This document shows positions 41,946-52,708 of a stretch of 64,000 nt of DNA, piece by piece. Source of the stretch: Crossaster papposus (lineage: Eukaryota; Echinodermata; Asteroidea; Velatida; Solasteridae); assembly GCA_037893245.1 (NCBI GenBank), contig JBAIAA010000433.1, positions 372,001 through 436,000 of the forward strand. The letters are read 5' to 3'. Under the pieces are notes generated by a model that ran no database searches, was not told the DNA's origin, and was given only the letters and a program-made list of their open reading frames with translations. A program made the position numbers and the translations under genes. The stretch's first letter is position 1. Each line of letters starts with the position of its first letter.

Positions 41946-44325
41946 ACTTTACCCTTCAAAATCCTCCAATATTAATCATTGCATTATTTGGAAGATTTAG
42001 GAAAATATAGACATGCAACCCAGCATTTATATGTCGATATGTAAAATATTCCCATAATTAATTTAGCGTTCTGGAATTGAGATTCAGTGTCGCAATTATT
42101 TCCGGTCTCCAAAAATTTAGTGTTTTTTTTATGTTGAATTAGATCTGTGTAAATTCGAGAGAAAAAAGAGGCACTGCTATAAATTAAATTCATTTTTACT
42201 GAAAATCTGGGCTAATGCTAATAAACTACATGTATAATTTTCTTTTTTTAAAGATCTCTTTTGATAAATACTGTATTTTTTATACGAGAGGCTTATACAT
42301 GTAGATTCAATTTAAGCAATTATATTTTAAGGTGTCAAAATAGTTTACTTTTTTTAATTGCGCCATAAAAAACAATTATCATTTTGCCATAAAAAACAAT
42401 TATCATTTTTGAAGAAAATTGAAATTGAAAGTTTGGCCTAATCATTTGCAATGCAATATCCTTGTCCAAGAATTTTACATGAATTCACAAGCATTTGTTC
42501 CACTTTTGCAACTTAATAACAGGGGCCTTATTGCCCACCAATTAATGGCCTGGGGTACACTTGGCCAGCATGCAAGCAAGCAAGCAAGCAAGCTTTTGTT
42601 ATTCAAATTTATGGGTAATAATCTTCCATGTGCCAGGTACATGTATCCTGTGCAGTGTAAACTGTCCACCTTAACTCATGTAGATTCCTCAAAGACCAGT
42701 GGGAGTGGAAGCTTTTGTTATTCAAATTTAATAAGGGTAATAAACCATCTTCTATTGTGCCAGGTACATGTATCCTGTGCAATGTACACTACATGGTAAA
42801 CTGTACACCCACAATCTTGTAGATTACAGATTGTATAGTTTTACTTGTAAATAGACATTTTGTACTTACAAATTAAAAGCAGTAAAACAAAACCCCTCAA
42901 ATTTGGTTTGTAGTGATTTTCACAGCATTTTATTTGGTTAAGGCCTGCCAAACAATAATCGACGGCAATTTTTCTCTGGAACTATTGATTTTCATAGGTT
43001 TTGTAAAAAAAGGTTTGTCTGGGTTGAATCAAGAAAACCACCTACATTTAAGTGTTATGCGTACACTCCCGTGTATATTATCTGCAGACTCAAAATTTAT
43101 ACATTCATTTTTTGCATCAATTTTACCATTTGTTTTCACATAAATAGTTTTGTCTAACTGCATTTTTTACTTTATGCATAGACATACCTACATGTATGCA
43201 TGCATATAGACATAGTCCTTTGTCCCTTTTTTCAAGTTGTCAAGACCAGCCAGAGGATTTGCATATGTAATGAGGCCCATAGGACTGTGCAGTATCTTGT
43301 AGTTTATGATGGACTAATCCTCTTCTATACACACAGTTAAGTTAAGGACTTGCAGTAGACTCACTTTGTGGCTTTAGGTCAATCAGTAAAATCATTTAAA
43401 AAAAAAAAAATTGTTTCGCTGTATCAATACAAATTTAAGTGACAAAATTATAAGGTATTCGGAGGCCGCGAATTAGTCCCAAAAGTCTCCTTTAAAAAAA
43501 AATTAATTACGTAAAAATTATTTTTTCAATGACGAAAAGCTCTTTTTGTAGATTACCGCAGCCAACAACAGTGCGTCAACAAAAGAATCATCAAATCATC
43601 AATTGTAAGTTGCAGCAGTACTGAGCAGGATCATTTCTAAGCTTAACATTTAATAGGCCTACTTGTTGATCATCAATTACATTTTATAAATAGGGTTGTG
43701 AAAAAAATCTATATAGGCCTTCTATGAAAAACAAATAAAAACGGTTTCATTGTAAAATTTAAAATATTTAAAACAACCAAAAAACAATTCCCTAAGAATC
43801 AATAAGAACAGAAATTGTCTGAAAAACCGAACTAACTATGAATTGGAATTTCACTCTTGATGACACCAAAGACCCCTCCCCCCCCCCCCCCCCCATTAAA
43901 AATGGTACCGCCCAAAATGATATTTTCAATTTAATAAACATGATATTAAAGTAAATGTAAAACAAAACCGAATCCTGGATTATTGACTGGAAGGTCAGTT
44001 CAGCACAAAATATTGAATTTAGTTTAAATCTCAGGACACGCAACGCATGCAATGTACTATATTAAGCATGCCCCTAGTCAAAAAATGCCTGGGAACAGAA
44101 AAACAATACTATTACTAGTACAGCTCGTACGTACATATACAAGTAAGATATTCACTTTATTTAAGTACCTTGTTGCGTGAAAATTTAACCAAACTAAGTG
44201 ACGATTTTAATGATTTGAAAAACGTCTTTGATCGCCATATGACACGAAGCAGCAGGGATGTGGTGTTTTTTGTCCGCAAACTACTGGGCCTTTTCCAAAC
44301 CCCGCTTTGGCTCTACGTCAGTAGT
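41945..44325 (-). repeat. Long inverted repeat, right arm
   Basis: Complement of the left arm 32389-34650, ending CCCCGCTTTGGCTCTACGTC at 44325. Arms differ by scattered substitutions and small gaps (for example AACAATTATC doubled near 42,365-42,405 here), so identity is high but not perfect. The bases outside the arms do not show an obvious target duplication. Confidence 0.85.
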
Positions 44326-44339
44326 GTAGGGGGACTTCC

Positions 44340-44680
44340 TGGTACAGTTTGACCTTTGGAGAAATATGATAAAGGCCATATGAATATGTATAATTATGAT
44401 ATGAATATGTATAATTATGATATGAATATGTAATAGTGTAGGATTAAAATTGAGTACAGTTTGACCTTTTTGGTATGAAAATGAATAGAGGATGATGTTA
44501 TAGGGTTAAAAAAATAGAGTACAGTTTAACCTTTTGGTATGGAAATGAATAATAATAATAATAGCATGATAATACAGGGTTAAACAATTGAGTACAGTTT
44601 GACCCGTTGTACAGGAAATACTGTATAATGTATGGGACAACTATAAACATTTCTGGCACAGTTTGACCTTAATAGGGATT
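44340..44680 (+). repeat. Degenerate repeats with TACAGTTTGACCTTTTGG
   Basis: The motif (G)AGTACAGTTTGACC recurs five or six times at irregular distances of 50-120 bp, mixed with TATGAATATGTATAATTA units (three tandem copies at 44,378-44,435) and an (AAT)n run. No gene. Confidence 0.7.
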
Positions 44681-44839
44681 TATTGCGAGTGATGGTGCAA
44701 TACCGCGCAATCAGTGGGTGGTTGATAATCCTTAGTGTACATACGGGGAGTACATCCGGGAAGTGCATGCCATCCGGGAAGTACATATGGCCAGTACATC
44801 CAGGAAGTGTGGACGGTGCAGATTGTGGAGGTCGGAGCT

Positions 44840-44980
44840 GATTGAAGTATTTGCGTAGGAAATGTATTTTTAGGGATGTTGTCACGTTCTATTTTTAACC
44901 TCTGTGTTTCGCAAGTGTGGTCATAGCCTATTGAAGTATTTACGTGGGAAATGTATTTTTAGGGATGTTGTCTATTTTTA
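44840..44980 (+). repeat. Short tandem duplication upstream of the polymerase
   Basis: GGAAATGTATTTTTAGGGAT with its flanks (TGAAGTATTTxCGT) occurs at about 44,843-44,885 and 44,932-44,972, an 87-bp repeat. The 44,980-45,115 stretch between it and the gene is AT-rich with no recognisable inverted terminus. Confidence 0.7.
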
Positions 44981-45115
44981 AGTGTTGTGAGTGAATTGTA
45001 TTCGTACGTGAATAAAACAACCCACGAAATTGACCGTCTACAAATCACTTTTACGAATTCGTTTAGAGATGCAGCACGTACTGCGTAACACCAAACCAGC
45101 CGATTAATAATAAAC

Positions 45116-46253
45116 ATGGATATCTATAGAGAAATACAAAATTGTCAAACCTATGAAGAACTCGGTATCATCTTGGATAATATTGAACTCAACGATGATC
45201 AAACGGCATATGCTCTGAATAGGCTGTACGAGTTAACTTTACGGAGTAGCCAGGATGAGGAAGAAGGCGTGCGGCATCAACACGGGCACGGTAACGACGA
45301 CGGCGACCCGGGTAATGATGATGATCTGTGGGAAGGATTTGAGGAGGATTTTCAAGAGGACGGGGCGGTGGGCCGTCTGACTTTACGGAACAACCAGGAT
45401 GAAGAAGAAGACGTGCCGTATCAACACGGGAACGGTAACGACGACAGCGACTCGGATGATGATGGTGATCCGTGGGCAGACTTTGAGGAAGATTCTCAAG
45501 AAGGTCGGATGGGTGATGAAGAACAACCGGACGAGGAGGACGAGACAAATCAGCCGCGGAGAAAGAGGATTCGCGTGGAGAGACCGCAAGATTTTTACAA
45601 CATTGTAGAAGTCAATGAGAGATTTGTGAAGAAATATCAAGCTAAGATGTATGATTATAGAGTTCAGTTCAGGGACTTGGAGGACTTATCATTACGGGAA
45701 TTTATACCACGCCTGGGTTCTATATTTGAGAGCCTTTTAGAAGGATTAACGGATGGTCTCCCTGGTGAAGACAGAGTAAGGTTGGTGTTTCAGTCTAGTT
45801 ATTTGAATTTCCCAATCGCTCTGCCCTTTTAACGAGTAGATGAATTAACTGTAGAGAGATTTATGACTCGTATCGAACAAGTATTGCAGTCGTATCAACA
45901 CCTTCGATTGGACGACAGGGTTGACATCCATTTTGTGCATATGCGGTTGCCGCAGGGGGGAAAGACTAACAAGAAAAATCACGGCGTGGTAAAAATTCAC
46001 GACATGTTACGAGATAAGACGTCGGTCATTCAGATTAAAAATACCAAGACGGAATTGTGCTGCGCCAGAGCAATAGTCACCGAGATAGCTATCAAGGAAA
46101 ACCATCCAAAATTAAAGCAGATTAAAATAGGTCGCAAGAAGCAAGAATATCTGGCTAGAGATTTGCACGCTAAAGCGGTCGTAAAAGAAGGCCAGTGCGG
46201 TCTCGAAGAGATACAGAAATTTCAGGATGTCCTACCCGATTATCGTATTGTGG
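45116..46253 (+). pseudogene. polB: Polinton DNA polymerase B, N-terminal part
   Basis: From ATG 45116 the frame runs to a TAA at 45830. It continues in the same frame to the insertion at 46254. The first 110 residues are acidic and contain an imperfect internal duplication of about 45 residues (each copy LTLR-x-x-QDEEE ... DD ... W-x-x-FEED). The later part (RLPQGGKTNKKNHGVVKIHD, TELCCARAIVTEIAI) is the conserved region that precedes the exonuclease domain in Polinton and adintovirus polymerases. The stop lies in the context CCC TTT TAA. No other break was noticed in this part. Confidence 0.75.
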
Positions 46254-47342
46254 CGGGAACTCCCCGGGCCAACCTAAGGCTGTTAGGATAAGTCGGACAC
46301 CTATTAAAGCGACGACAATCTTCCCAACCTAAGGCTCTTCCCTAGACGAGAGATCACTCAGAGCGACCTAAAAGGCTAAGGGTGCAGGTCCGTTTTGGAG
46401 GAAATATACCGCCGATTATGATGATAGCGATTACTCTCTGTTGATTACTCTATAACCTGTAACAAAGACTCCTTGACAACTGGGTTGACGGTACAATGAA
46501 CAATAAAGATGATTTATTCACAACAATCAAGAAATGTACAGTAATTGGAAATTAAGTGGGCTGTTTAAATACTAGGGTCCTCAGCAGCAATGCACAATAA
46601 CTGCAGTGTTCAGAACGCAAAAGCCATCATGAACATTACACAAGCGATGTCAGCATCAAGCGCCTAGTCAGCATCACGTGCCTAGTCAGCATTACATGCC
46701 TAGTCAGCATTACGTGCCTAGTCAGCATCAAGTGCCTAGTCAGCATCAAGTGCCTAGTCAGCATCAAGTGCCTAGTCAGCATCAAGTGCCTAGTCAGCAT
46801 CAAGTGCCTAGTCAGCATCAAGTGCCTAGTCAGCATCAAGTGCCTAGTCAGCATTACATGCCCAAGTAAGCTGTGTACAACCAGTACAGCTTTGCACCTG
46901 CTACGCATTAACCATGCCAGCTTGCGTCAGCTATGTACAGCTAGCTATCTCAGCTTTGTACCACCAACACATTAACCATGCAGGCTTGCGTAAACAATGT
47001 ACAGCTATACCGCTTTGTACCGATTCGCATAAGCATCGCACAAAACGCAGCACCAGTTACCTACGTCTTATCTGTCGTGCAGCTCTCGAACAACTAACCA
47101 TGAACATTACGTGTATACCACCCAGGTAAACACGCACCCCATGTAAAACACATACATGTACTTAAGCATATGGGCTGTGTTACCCAATCGCGTGCAATCA
47201 CGCAGCGAGTCACTGAGCGGTAAGCTCCGCCCAGCCAGCGCGCGCAACTACAGGTCATGTCTGCCCGTGGTTACAGTTCATTCATAAACTTTAGAATTAC
47301 AATAACATAAACTGGCACTAAGTCCTTGCACTTTCCGTCACA
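46254..47342. mobile_element. 1.09-kb insertion in the polymerase, unknown class
   Basis: The polymerase frame reads into it at 46253 and out of it at 47352 without loss of register. GTATTGTGG (46245-46253) and GTATCGTGG (47343-47351) flank it, eight of nine bases alike, which looks like a target duplication. Its ends (CGGGAACTCC ... CCGTCACA) are not inverted repeats. Inside are an 18-bp minisatellite and GC-variable sequence with no gene. A 9-bp duplication would suit Mutator-like elements, but the lack of inverted ends argues against that. Confidence 0.65.
46660..46868 (+). repeat. 18-bp minisatellite GTGCCTAGTCAGCATCAA
   Basis: About eleven tandem copies inside the polymerase insertion; the outer ones vary (CATTACATGCC, CATCACGTGCC). 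Frames through it encode only repeats. Confidence 0.9.
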
Positions 47343-47351
47343 GTATCGTGG

Positions 47352-48719
47352 TTTTATCGGCCGATCATTTCAATGCAGCCATTTTCAAAGGACCCGTCCG
47401 ACGGTACACGATTTATCTGTATTTTCACGATAATCACTACGATCTGATTACATCAATGAAGGGATTTTTAAATAGGGGTTACTTTTTCGACACGTGTCAA
47501 ACGGGGTACAATTCGAAAGAGAGACACACGAGATGTTTGGACGACTGTAAATTGTGTTTTTTCTCCCGGCTGTAAGTCGGGCGAAATAACTACGTGGGTG
47601 CACTGTTCAGAATGTAACCGTAATTTTAAGGATAGAAGATGTTTTGATAATCATAAGAACAAACGGATCAAGGAAAAGACAGTATGTCAAATGTATTATA
47701 GATGTACACGCTGCGATTGTTTCGTGAACACCGAGATGAAGGGTAAATACGGAGAACACGATTGTACTCGTAGGTATTGTACCGTATGCAAAGAAATGGG
47801 GTCGATCGATCACGAATGTTTTATTAAGCCCGTTGAAAACACGAGAAACGATCGCACAAAGCGAACCAATGACGACAAGGGGAATAGTGACGAAGGGGAC
47901 GAGGGTGGCGAGGGTGACTGGGATCAGTATGATGATGACGACGAAGATCTTGATGGGAATAAGAGGGGAAAGAAAAAACAAGACGTCGCTAAATACGTGT
48001 TCTTTGACTTCGAATGTACTCAGGATAACGGTGTTCACGAACCAAACTTGTGCGTTGCTCGGGTAGTATGTAAATTATGTGCTGAAAGGTCAGAAGACGA
48101 CCCGATGTACATATCGTGTAAACATTGTTCGGCGTCTCGTCAGAAAGTATTCAAAGGTGACAAATGTAAGGAAGAGTTCTGTGATTGGTTATTCGGTTCC
48201 AAAGACACGTCAAATTCACCCGCGCTGGCACACAATTTAAAAGCCTACGACGGTTATTTCCTCCTCTGTTACCTGTACGATAATGCCATAATACCCGAGA
48301 TCATATATACGGGGTGTAAGATACAAGCCATCATGCTGCCAAAGTACAAGCGCAAAATTATCGATTCCATGAATTTTTTGCCCATGGCACTGAGTAAGTT
48401 ACCGCACGCATTCGGTCAGAAGGAACTACACAAAGGATTTTTTCCTCATTTCTGGAACACGAAACAAAATCAAGAGTACGAAGGCCCAATTCCGGATATG
48501 AAATATTACGATCCGGACGGTATGAGTTCCGAAAAGAGAGGGGAATTTAACAGTTGGTACGAGACGCAAAAGGGGAATCATTTCGTGTTGCAAGACGAAT
48601 TACTGAAATACTGTATAAGCGACGTCGAAATTTTGAGTCGTTGTTGCCTACAGTTTCGAAGCTTATTCAAGAAAGTCACGTCGAAAGGGAAGGGTGATGA
48701 TGGCGTAGACCCCTTTTAA
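47352..48719 (+). pseudogene. polB: Polinton DNA polymerase B, zinc and exonuclease part
   Basis: The frame from 47352 (SADHFNAAIFKG) shifts by one base at a T-run near 47,556-47,562. It continues with a Cys/His-rich region (CSECNRNF, CTRCDCF, CTVCKEMG) and an acidic linker. The 3'-5' exonuclease follows: FFDFECTQ (Exo I, near 48,000), HNLKAYDGYFL (Exo II) and YCISDVEILSRC (Exo III). A TAA at 48717 ends it, again in a CCC TTT TAA context; the same frame continues beyond with TIASAC text. The exonuclease residues look intact. Confidence 0.85.
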
Positions 48720-50558
48720 AGTTGCGTTACGATCGCCTCTGCGTGTAATTTAGTGTACCGAAGAAAGTTTCTGTGCGCCGATACCATCGCTGTATTGCCC
48801 CCTAACGGTTACGACTGTAAGGAACAGCAATCTAAGGTCGCGTTACAATGGTTACATTACGTTCACTTAACGGAGGGTACGTATATTCGACACGCGCGAA
48901 ACAAAGGAGAAAAACAGATCGGAAAATACAAGGTGGACGGCTATGACGCGGAAAATCAAATCATTTATTCATTCAACGGGTGTTACTTCCACGGATGCGT
49001 CTCGTGTTATCCCAACAGGAAGACCGTGAATAACAAGTTGATGACACCGATGTCAGAATTGTACACGCGTACGCAAGAAAGGAAAACGTTCCTCCAATCA
49101 TCGTGTACCAAATTTGTTGAGATGTGGGAATGCGAGTGGGGGGCCATAGTCAAAGATTTAGGCGAAGAAATGAAACGCGCGCTACAAGATGAAGTAATTA
49201 CCGGACCCCGCGCAACATTGAATCCTAGGGATGCATTATATGGGGGGCGTACCAATGCTACTCGTTTATTCCATCAAACGTCCGGAGAAGAAACCATCGA
49301 ATACGTTGATTTTTGTTCGCTGTATCCCTACACGAACAAGTACTGTTCTTATCCGATGTACCACCCCCAAATTATGACGGAGAACTTTAAAGACGTGTCG
49401 GAATACTACGGTCTCGTTAAATGTCGCGTGTCACCGCCGTCCACCCTGTACCATCCATTACTACCCTATCGTTCGGGCGGTAAATTGACATTTCCGCTCT
49501 GTCGCACTTGCGTAGAATATCTGCAACAGACCCTCTGTCAGCATACAGATGCCGAAAGAACCCTGCACGGCACGTGGGTATCCATTGAAATTGAAAAGGC
49601 CATAGAACTGGGATACAAAGTGGTCGATATTGAAGTTGTTTGGCATTTTGACCAAAGGGAACAATACGACACGCAGACTCAATCGGGGGGTTTATTCACC
49701 GACTACATCAACACTTTCTTAAAACTGAAAGTCGAAGCTTCCGGATGGCCGAGCTGGGTAGAAACCGAAGCCGATAGGGCGAAATATATCGATCAATATT
49801 TTCAACAGGAAGGCATTCGGTTAGACGCCTCAAAGATAGAGAAAAACCCCGGTCTAAGAGCCCTCGCTAAACTAATGCTCAATTCGTTCTGGGGAAAGTT
49901 TGGTCAGAGAATAAATATGCCCAAAGTGGAAGTACTCAGTGATCCCGCGAAGCTGTATAAAATTTTGCTCGCCGATGATAAAGACTTAGTGGTGCACGAT
50001 ATTAATTTCATCAACCACAAGATTGTGGAAGTTCGATATGAATCCGAAGAAGAGTTTGTGGACCCGAACCCCAGAACGAACGTAGTCATTGCCGCGTTTA
50101 CAACTACGCATGCCCGCCTCAAGCTGTACGGCGTACTCGAAAAACTGCAGGAATCTGTATTGTATTACGACACCGACAGCGTAATATACGTGGACAAACC
50201 GGGACAGTACAGACCTCCTCTTGGTGATTTTCTCGGCGATTTGACGAACGAGATAAGTCCTAAAGACGGAAAATACATAGAGACCTTCGTGTCGGGCGGG
50301 CCCAAGAATTACGCGTATCGATTAGACACGGTTAAGACATGTTGTAAGGTCAGGGGCTTCACCTTAAACTTTAGGAATTCTCATATTCTGATATCGGACC
50401 CCCATAAGATCGTGCGAAATGGCAAGACAAAAGAAATATTGACCAAATCGAGTACAAAAGATTATTGCGTGGTGTACAGCAAGAGGGTGATTGTAAATAA
50501 TTTTAATACGTTACCGTATGGTTATAAACACGGTGCGTTGGCTCCACGGAATCATTGA
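48720..50558 (+). CDS. polB: Polinton DNA polymerase B, polymerase domain
   Basis: It is uninterrupted for about 600 residues in the same frame as the exonuclease part. Motif A is VDFCSLYPYTNKY (near 49,305), motif B KLMLNSFWGKFGQ (near 49,870), and motif C YYDTDSVIYV (near 50,165) holds the catalytic Asp pair. The spacing and extra blocks fit protein-primed polymerases of the Polinton type, which copy linear DNA with terminal proteins. It ends at TGA 50556. The membrane-protein gene begins 14 bp later, so the genes are tightly packed as in other Polintons. Confidence 0.9.
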   Translation, partial: SCVTIASACNLVYRRKFLCADTIAVLPPNGYDCKEQQSKVALQWLHYVHLTEGTYIRHARNKGEKQIGKYKVDGYDAENQIIYSFNGCYFHGCVSCYPNRKTVNNKLMTPMSELYTRTQERKTFLQSSCTKFVEMWECEWGAIVKDLGEEMKRALQDEVITGPRATLNPRDALYGGRTNATRLFHQTSGEETIEYVDFCSLYPYTNKYCSYPMYHPQIMTENFKDVSEYYGLVKCRVSPPSTLYHPLLPYRSGGKLTFPLCRTCVEYLQQTLCQHTDAERTLHGTWVSIEIEKAIELGYKVVDIEVVWHFDQREQYDTQTQSGGLFTDYINTFLKLKVEASGWPSWVETEADRAKYIDQYFQQEGIRLDASKIEKNPGLRALAKLMLNSFWGKFGQRINMPKVEVLSDPAKLYKILLADDKDLVVHDINFINHKIVEVRYESEEEFVDPNPRTNVVIAAFTTTHARLKLYGVLEKLQESVLYYDTDSVIYVDKPGQYRPPLGDFLGDLTNEISPKDGKYIETFVSGGPKNYAYRLDTVKTCCKVRGFTLNFRNSHILISDPHKIVRNGKTKEILTKSSTKDYCVVYSKRVIVNNFNTLPYGYKHGALAPRNH

Positions 50559-50571
50559 GGTCAGAGCTACC

Positions 50572-50781
50572 ATGGACGATGCATCGCGTGTACAAGATGA
50601 ACGAAACAAGCGCGTACTTAAACTAGTATTGATTATAATTATTATTATATCGACTGTTCTGTCGATCGTATTTAGAAATACCGGGGTCCAGGAGGAGCAG
50701 ATCAATAATCTGTTGACCCTATTCCTTTCAGATAATAATCGACCGAGTAACCAATCACAGAGCTCTTTTAGGTTTATATAA
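50572..50781 (+). CDS. Small single-pass membrane protein of the Polinton
   Basis: The ATG at 50572 lies just after the polymerase stop. The ~70-residue product has a charged N-terminus (QDERNKRVLKL), one strong hydrophobic segment (VLIIIIIISTVLSIVF) and a polar, Ser/Asn-rich C-terminus. Small membrane proteins of unknown role are common between polymerase and ATPase in such elements. Part of the Ile run is coded by ATT repeats. Confidence 0.65.
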   Translation: MDDASRVQDERNKRVLKLVLIIIIIISTVLSIVFRNTGVQEEQINNLLTLFLSDNNRPSNQSQSSFRFI

Positions 50782-50816
50782 TTACATGATATTGTACAGA
50801 CTATTCAGATGATTTG

Positions 50817-51458
50817 ATGGCGGCCAAGCTAAAACATCCATTCACGTGTATCATTGCCGGACCTTTAGGAAGTGGGAAATCCGAGTTTGTAAAGAAATTA
50901 CTCGAACAAAAACAAGATGTCATTTTGGACGCACCTGGGAAAATGTTGTGGTGTTATGGAGAATATCAGCCGCTTTTCCAGAAATTGTCTGATAACGTAC
51001 ATGGTATACGCTTTGTTGAAGGGTTGCCGGACGATTGGGCCGAGCACCTCGACCCGCAAGACAAAAATTTAATCGTTATTGATGATCTCATGACCGAGTG
51101 CGGCAACGATACACGAATAACTAAATTATTTACCAAAGGTTCTCACCATCGTAATTTGTCAGTTGTATATATTGTACACAATTTATTTTATCAGTCAAAA
51201 GAAAGCAGAACCATTAGTTTAAATTGTAATTATATCGTACTTTTTAAAAATCCGAGAGATCGATCTCAGATTACTCATTTAGCCAAACAAATGTATCCTA
51301 GTCAGACACGATTTATGTCAGAAGCGTATTACGACGCTACCAGCGAACCCTACGGGTATTTATTTATAGATCTTAAACCAGACACTCCCGAGAGATTTAG
51401 ACTGAGAACAAACATATTTAGGGGAGAAACGCAGTACGCGTATGTACCGAGAGTATAA
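50817..51458 (+). CDS. Polinton packaging ATPase (FtsK/HerA, A32-like)
   Basis: ATG 50817 is chosen over the TTG three bases upstream. Walker A is GPLGSGKS at residues 15-22. Walker B is NLIVIDDLM at 84-92. Later conserved parts are GSHHRNLSVVYIVHNLF (sensor-like strand with Asn) and LFKNPRDRSQI with an Arg that may act in trans. At 213 residues the length is normal for the family. These ATPases drive DNA into capsids. No break is seen. Gene order and spacing match other Polintons. Confidence 0.9.
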   Translation: MAAKLKHPFTCIIAGPLGSGKSEFVKKLLEQKQDVILDAPGKMLWCYGEYQPLFQKLSDNVHGIRFVEGLPDDWAEHLDPQDKNLIVIDDLMTECGNDTRITKLFTKGSHHRNLSVVYIVHNLFYQSKESRTISLNCNYIVLFKNPRDRSQITHLAKQMYPSQTRFMSEAYYDATSEPYGYLFIDLKPDTPERFRLRTNIFRGETQYAYVPRV

Positions 51459-51497
51459 TAGGGCTTTACAATCGAACTTGTTCGTCACTTTGCCACG

Positions 51498-51827
51498 ATG
51501 ACGCAGAGACTTAGGAGCAACGCCAACACTCTCCAGGTGTTGAGCAAATATACCCCTCGACTTCGAAAGGATATATTAAAAAGGGCGGATAAAGAATTGA
51601 TATCGTGTATTTGTGAATGTGCCATGAATGTCTTAAAAGGCCACGTACCTTTGACTTCTGCTCAGAGAAAGAAACTATTGCGCCACAAGACACACCTAAG
51701 AACACTGGCTGATAAAAGATTGTCTCACAAGAAACGAAAAGAACTACTGGTGCAAAAGGGTGGATTTTTGGGTACGCTTCTCGCGCCAATCCTTCGCACC
51801 TTAGGGGGTCTTTTTTTCGGGAACTAA
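51498..51827 (+). CDS. pX-like basic core protein of the Polinton
   Basis: 109 residues from ATG 51498. It is very basic in the middle (SAQRKKLLRHKTHLRTLADKR then SHKKRKELL) with a hydrophobic Gly-rich end (GGFLGTLLAPILRTLGGLFF). A Lys/Arg body plus such a tail recalls adenoviral pX-like core proteins reported in adintoviruses and Polintons. It is intact. Its TAA overlaps the next gene's ATG (TAATG at 51825-51829), a tight coupling. Confidence 0.65.
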   Translation: MTQRLRSNANTLQVLSKYTPRLRKDILKRADKELISCICECAMNVLKGHVPLTSAQRKKLLRHKTHLRTLADKRLSHKKRKELLVQKGGFLGTLLAPILRTLGGLFFGN

Positions 51828-51949
51828 TGCGTTACGCCAAGAAAATTGAGATGAATGCTCCCGCGGACCAAGTAACGCGAGCCATTCAAAATGTACTTTT
51901 GAAAAGAGACATCGGAGAGATTAAAGTATAAACGTTGGAAGGGGATATG
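51827..51949 (+). pseudogene. Conserved Polinton protein of unknown function, 5' piece
   Basis: Forty-one codons from ATG 51827 to the transposon border at 51949, with a TAA at codon 35 (51929). Text includes NAPADQVTRAIQNVLLKRD. The frame on the other side of the transposon (from 57349) is the same register once one copy of the 6-bp duplication is ignored. The product is not assigned a function. Confidence 0.7.
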
Positions 51950-51969
51950 TACGAAAGCCCGTTAGTGCC

Positions 51970-52125
51970 ATCTTTATTTATATTTTCAATGCATTTATTT
52001 ATATTTTCAATGCATTTATTTATATTTTCAATGCATTTATTTATATTTTCAATGCATTTATTTATATTTTCAATGCATTTATTTATATTTTCAATGCATT
52101 TATTTATATTTTCAATGCAGCTAAT
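51970..52125 (+). repeat. 21-bp minisatellite, left end, outer block
   Basis: Seven near-perfect copies of a 21-bp unit containing TGCATTTATTTATATTTTC. It directly continues the left inverted terminus. About 160 bp of unrelated sequence (52,126-52,285) separates it from the inner block. Confidence 0.92.
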
Positions 52126-52285
52126 TATATTTTCAACAGCAGTTAATTTTGTTTTCATGAACTTTACGAAACCAAGTTTGGGTCGCGCGCCTGAGTACAA
52201 CATCGAATACAGGCCTGATAGTTCAACGACCCCGTTTCACAAAGGCCGTAGGACGCGCAGTCTATTTTTAGTAACTTTTGGCTCT

Positions 52286-52708
52286 CTGCATTTATTTATT
52301 TTGGCTCTGCATTTATTTATTTTGGCGAGTGCATTTATTTATATTTTCACCTCATTTATTTATATTTTCACTGCATTTATATATATTTTCACTGCATTTA
52401 TTTATATTTTCAATGCATTTATTTATATTTTCAATGCATTTATTTATATTTTCACTGCATTTATTTATATTTTCACTGCATTTATTCATATTTTCAATGC
52501 ATTTATTTATATTTTCACTGCATTTATTCATATTTTCAATGCATTTATTTATATTTTCAATGCATTTATTTATATTTTCACTGCATTTATTCATATTTTC
52601 AATGCATTTATTTATATTTTCACTGCATTTATTCATATTTTCAATGCATTTATTTATATTTTCACTGCATTTATTTATATTTTCAATGCATTTATTTTTA
52701 TTTTCAGG
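52286..52708 (+). repeat. 21-bp minisatellite, left end, inner block
   Basis: About 20 copies of the same unit with more variation: TTTTCA followed by A or C in alternation, occasional TTCATA. The first two copies have TTTTGG. It is more diverged than the outer block and than the right array. Confidence 0.9.

Noticed and set aside
44170-44352. Small gene MLRENLTKLSDDF near the arm end
   Set aside because: It lies inside the long inverted repeat, the complement in the left arm does not keep the frame, and no homologous motif is visible.
46660-46868. CRISPR-like array
   Set aside because: Copies are directly adjacent with no unique spacers, and the genome is eukaryotic; it is a minisatellite.
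46254-47342. An intron in the polymerase in place of an insertion
   Set aside because: The borders lack GT...AG and have a near-perfect 9-bp duplication; a minisatellite-bearing insertion explains it better.
50817-51458. A host GTPase or AAA+ gene in place of the packaging ATPase
   Set aside because: Walker A/B spacing, lack of GTP-specific motifs and its place between polymerase and pX-like genes fit the Polinton ATPase.
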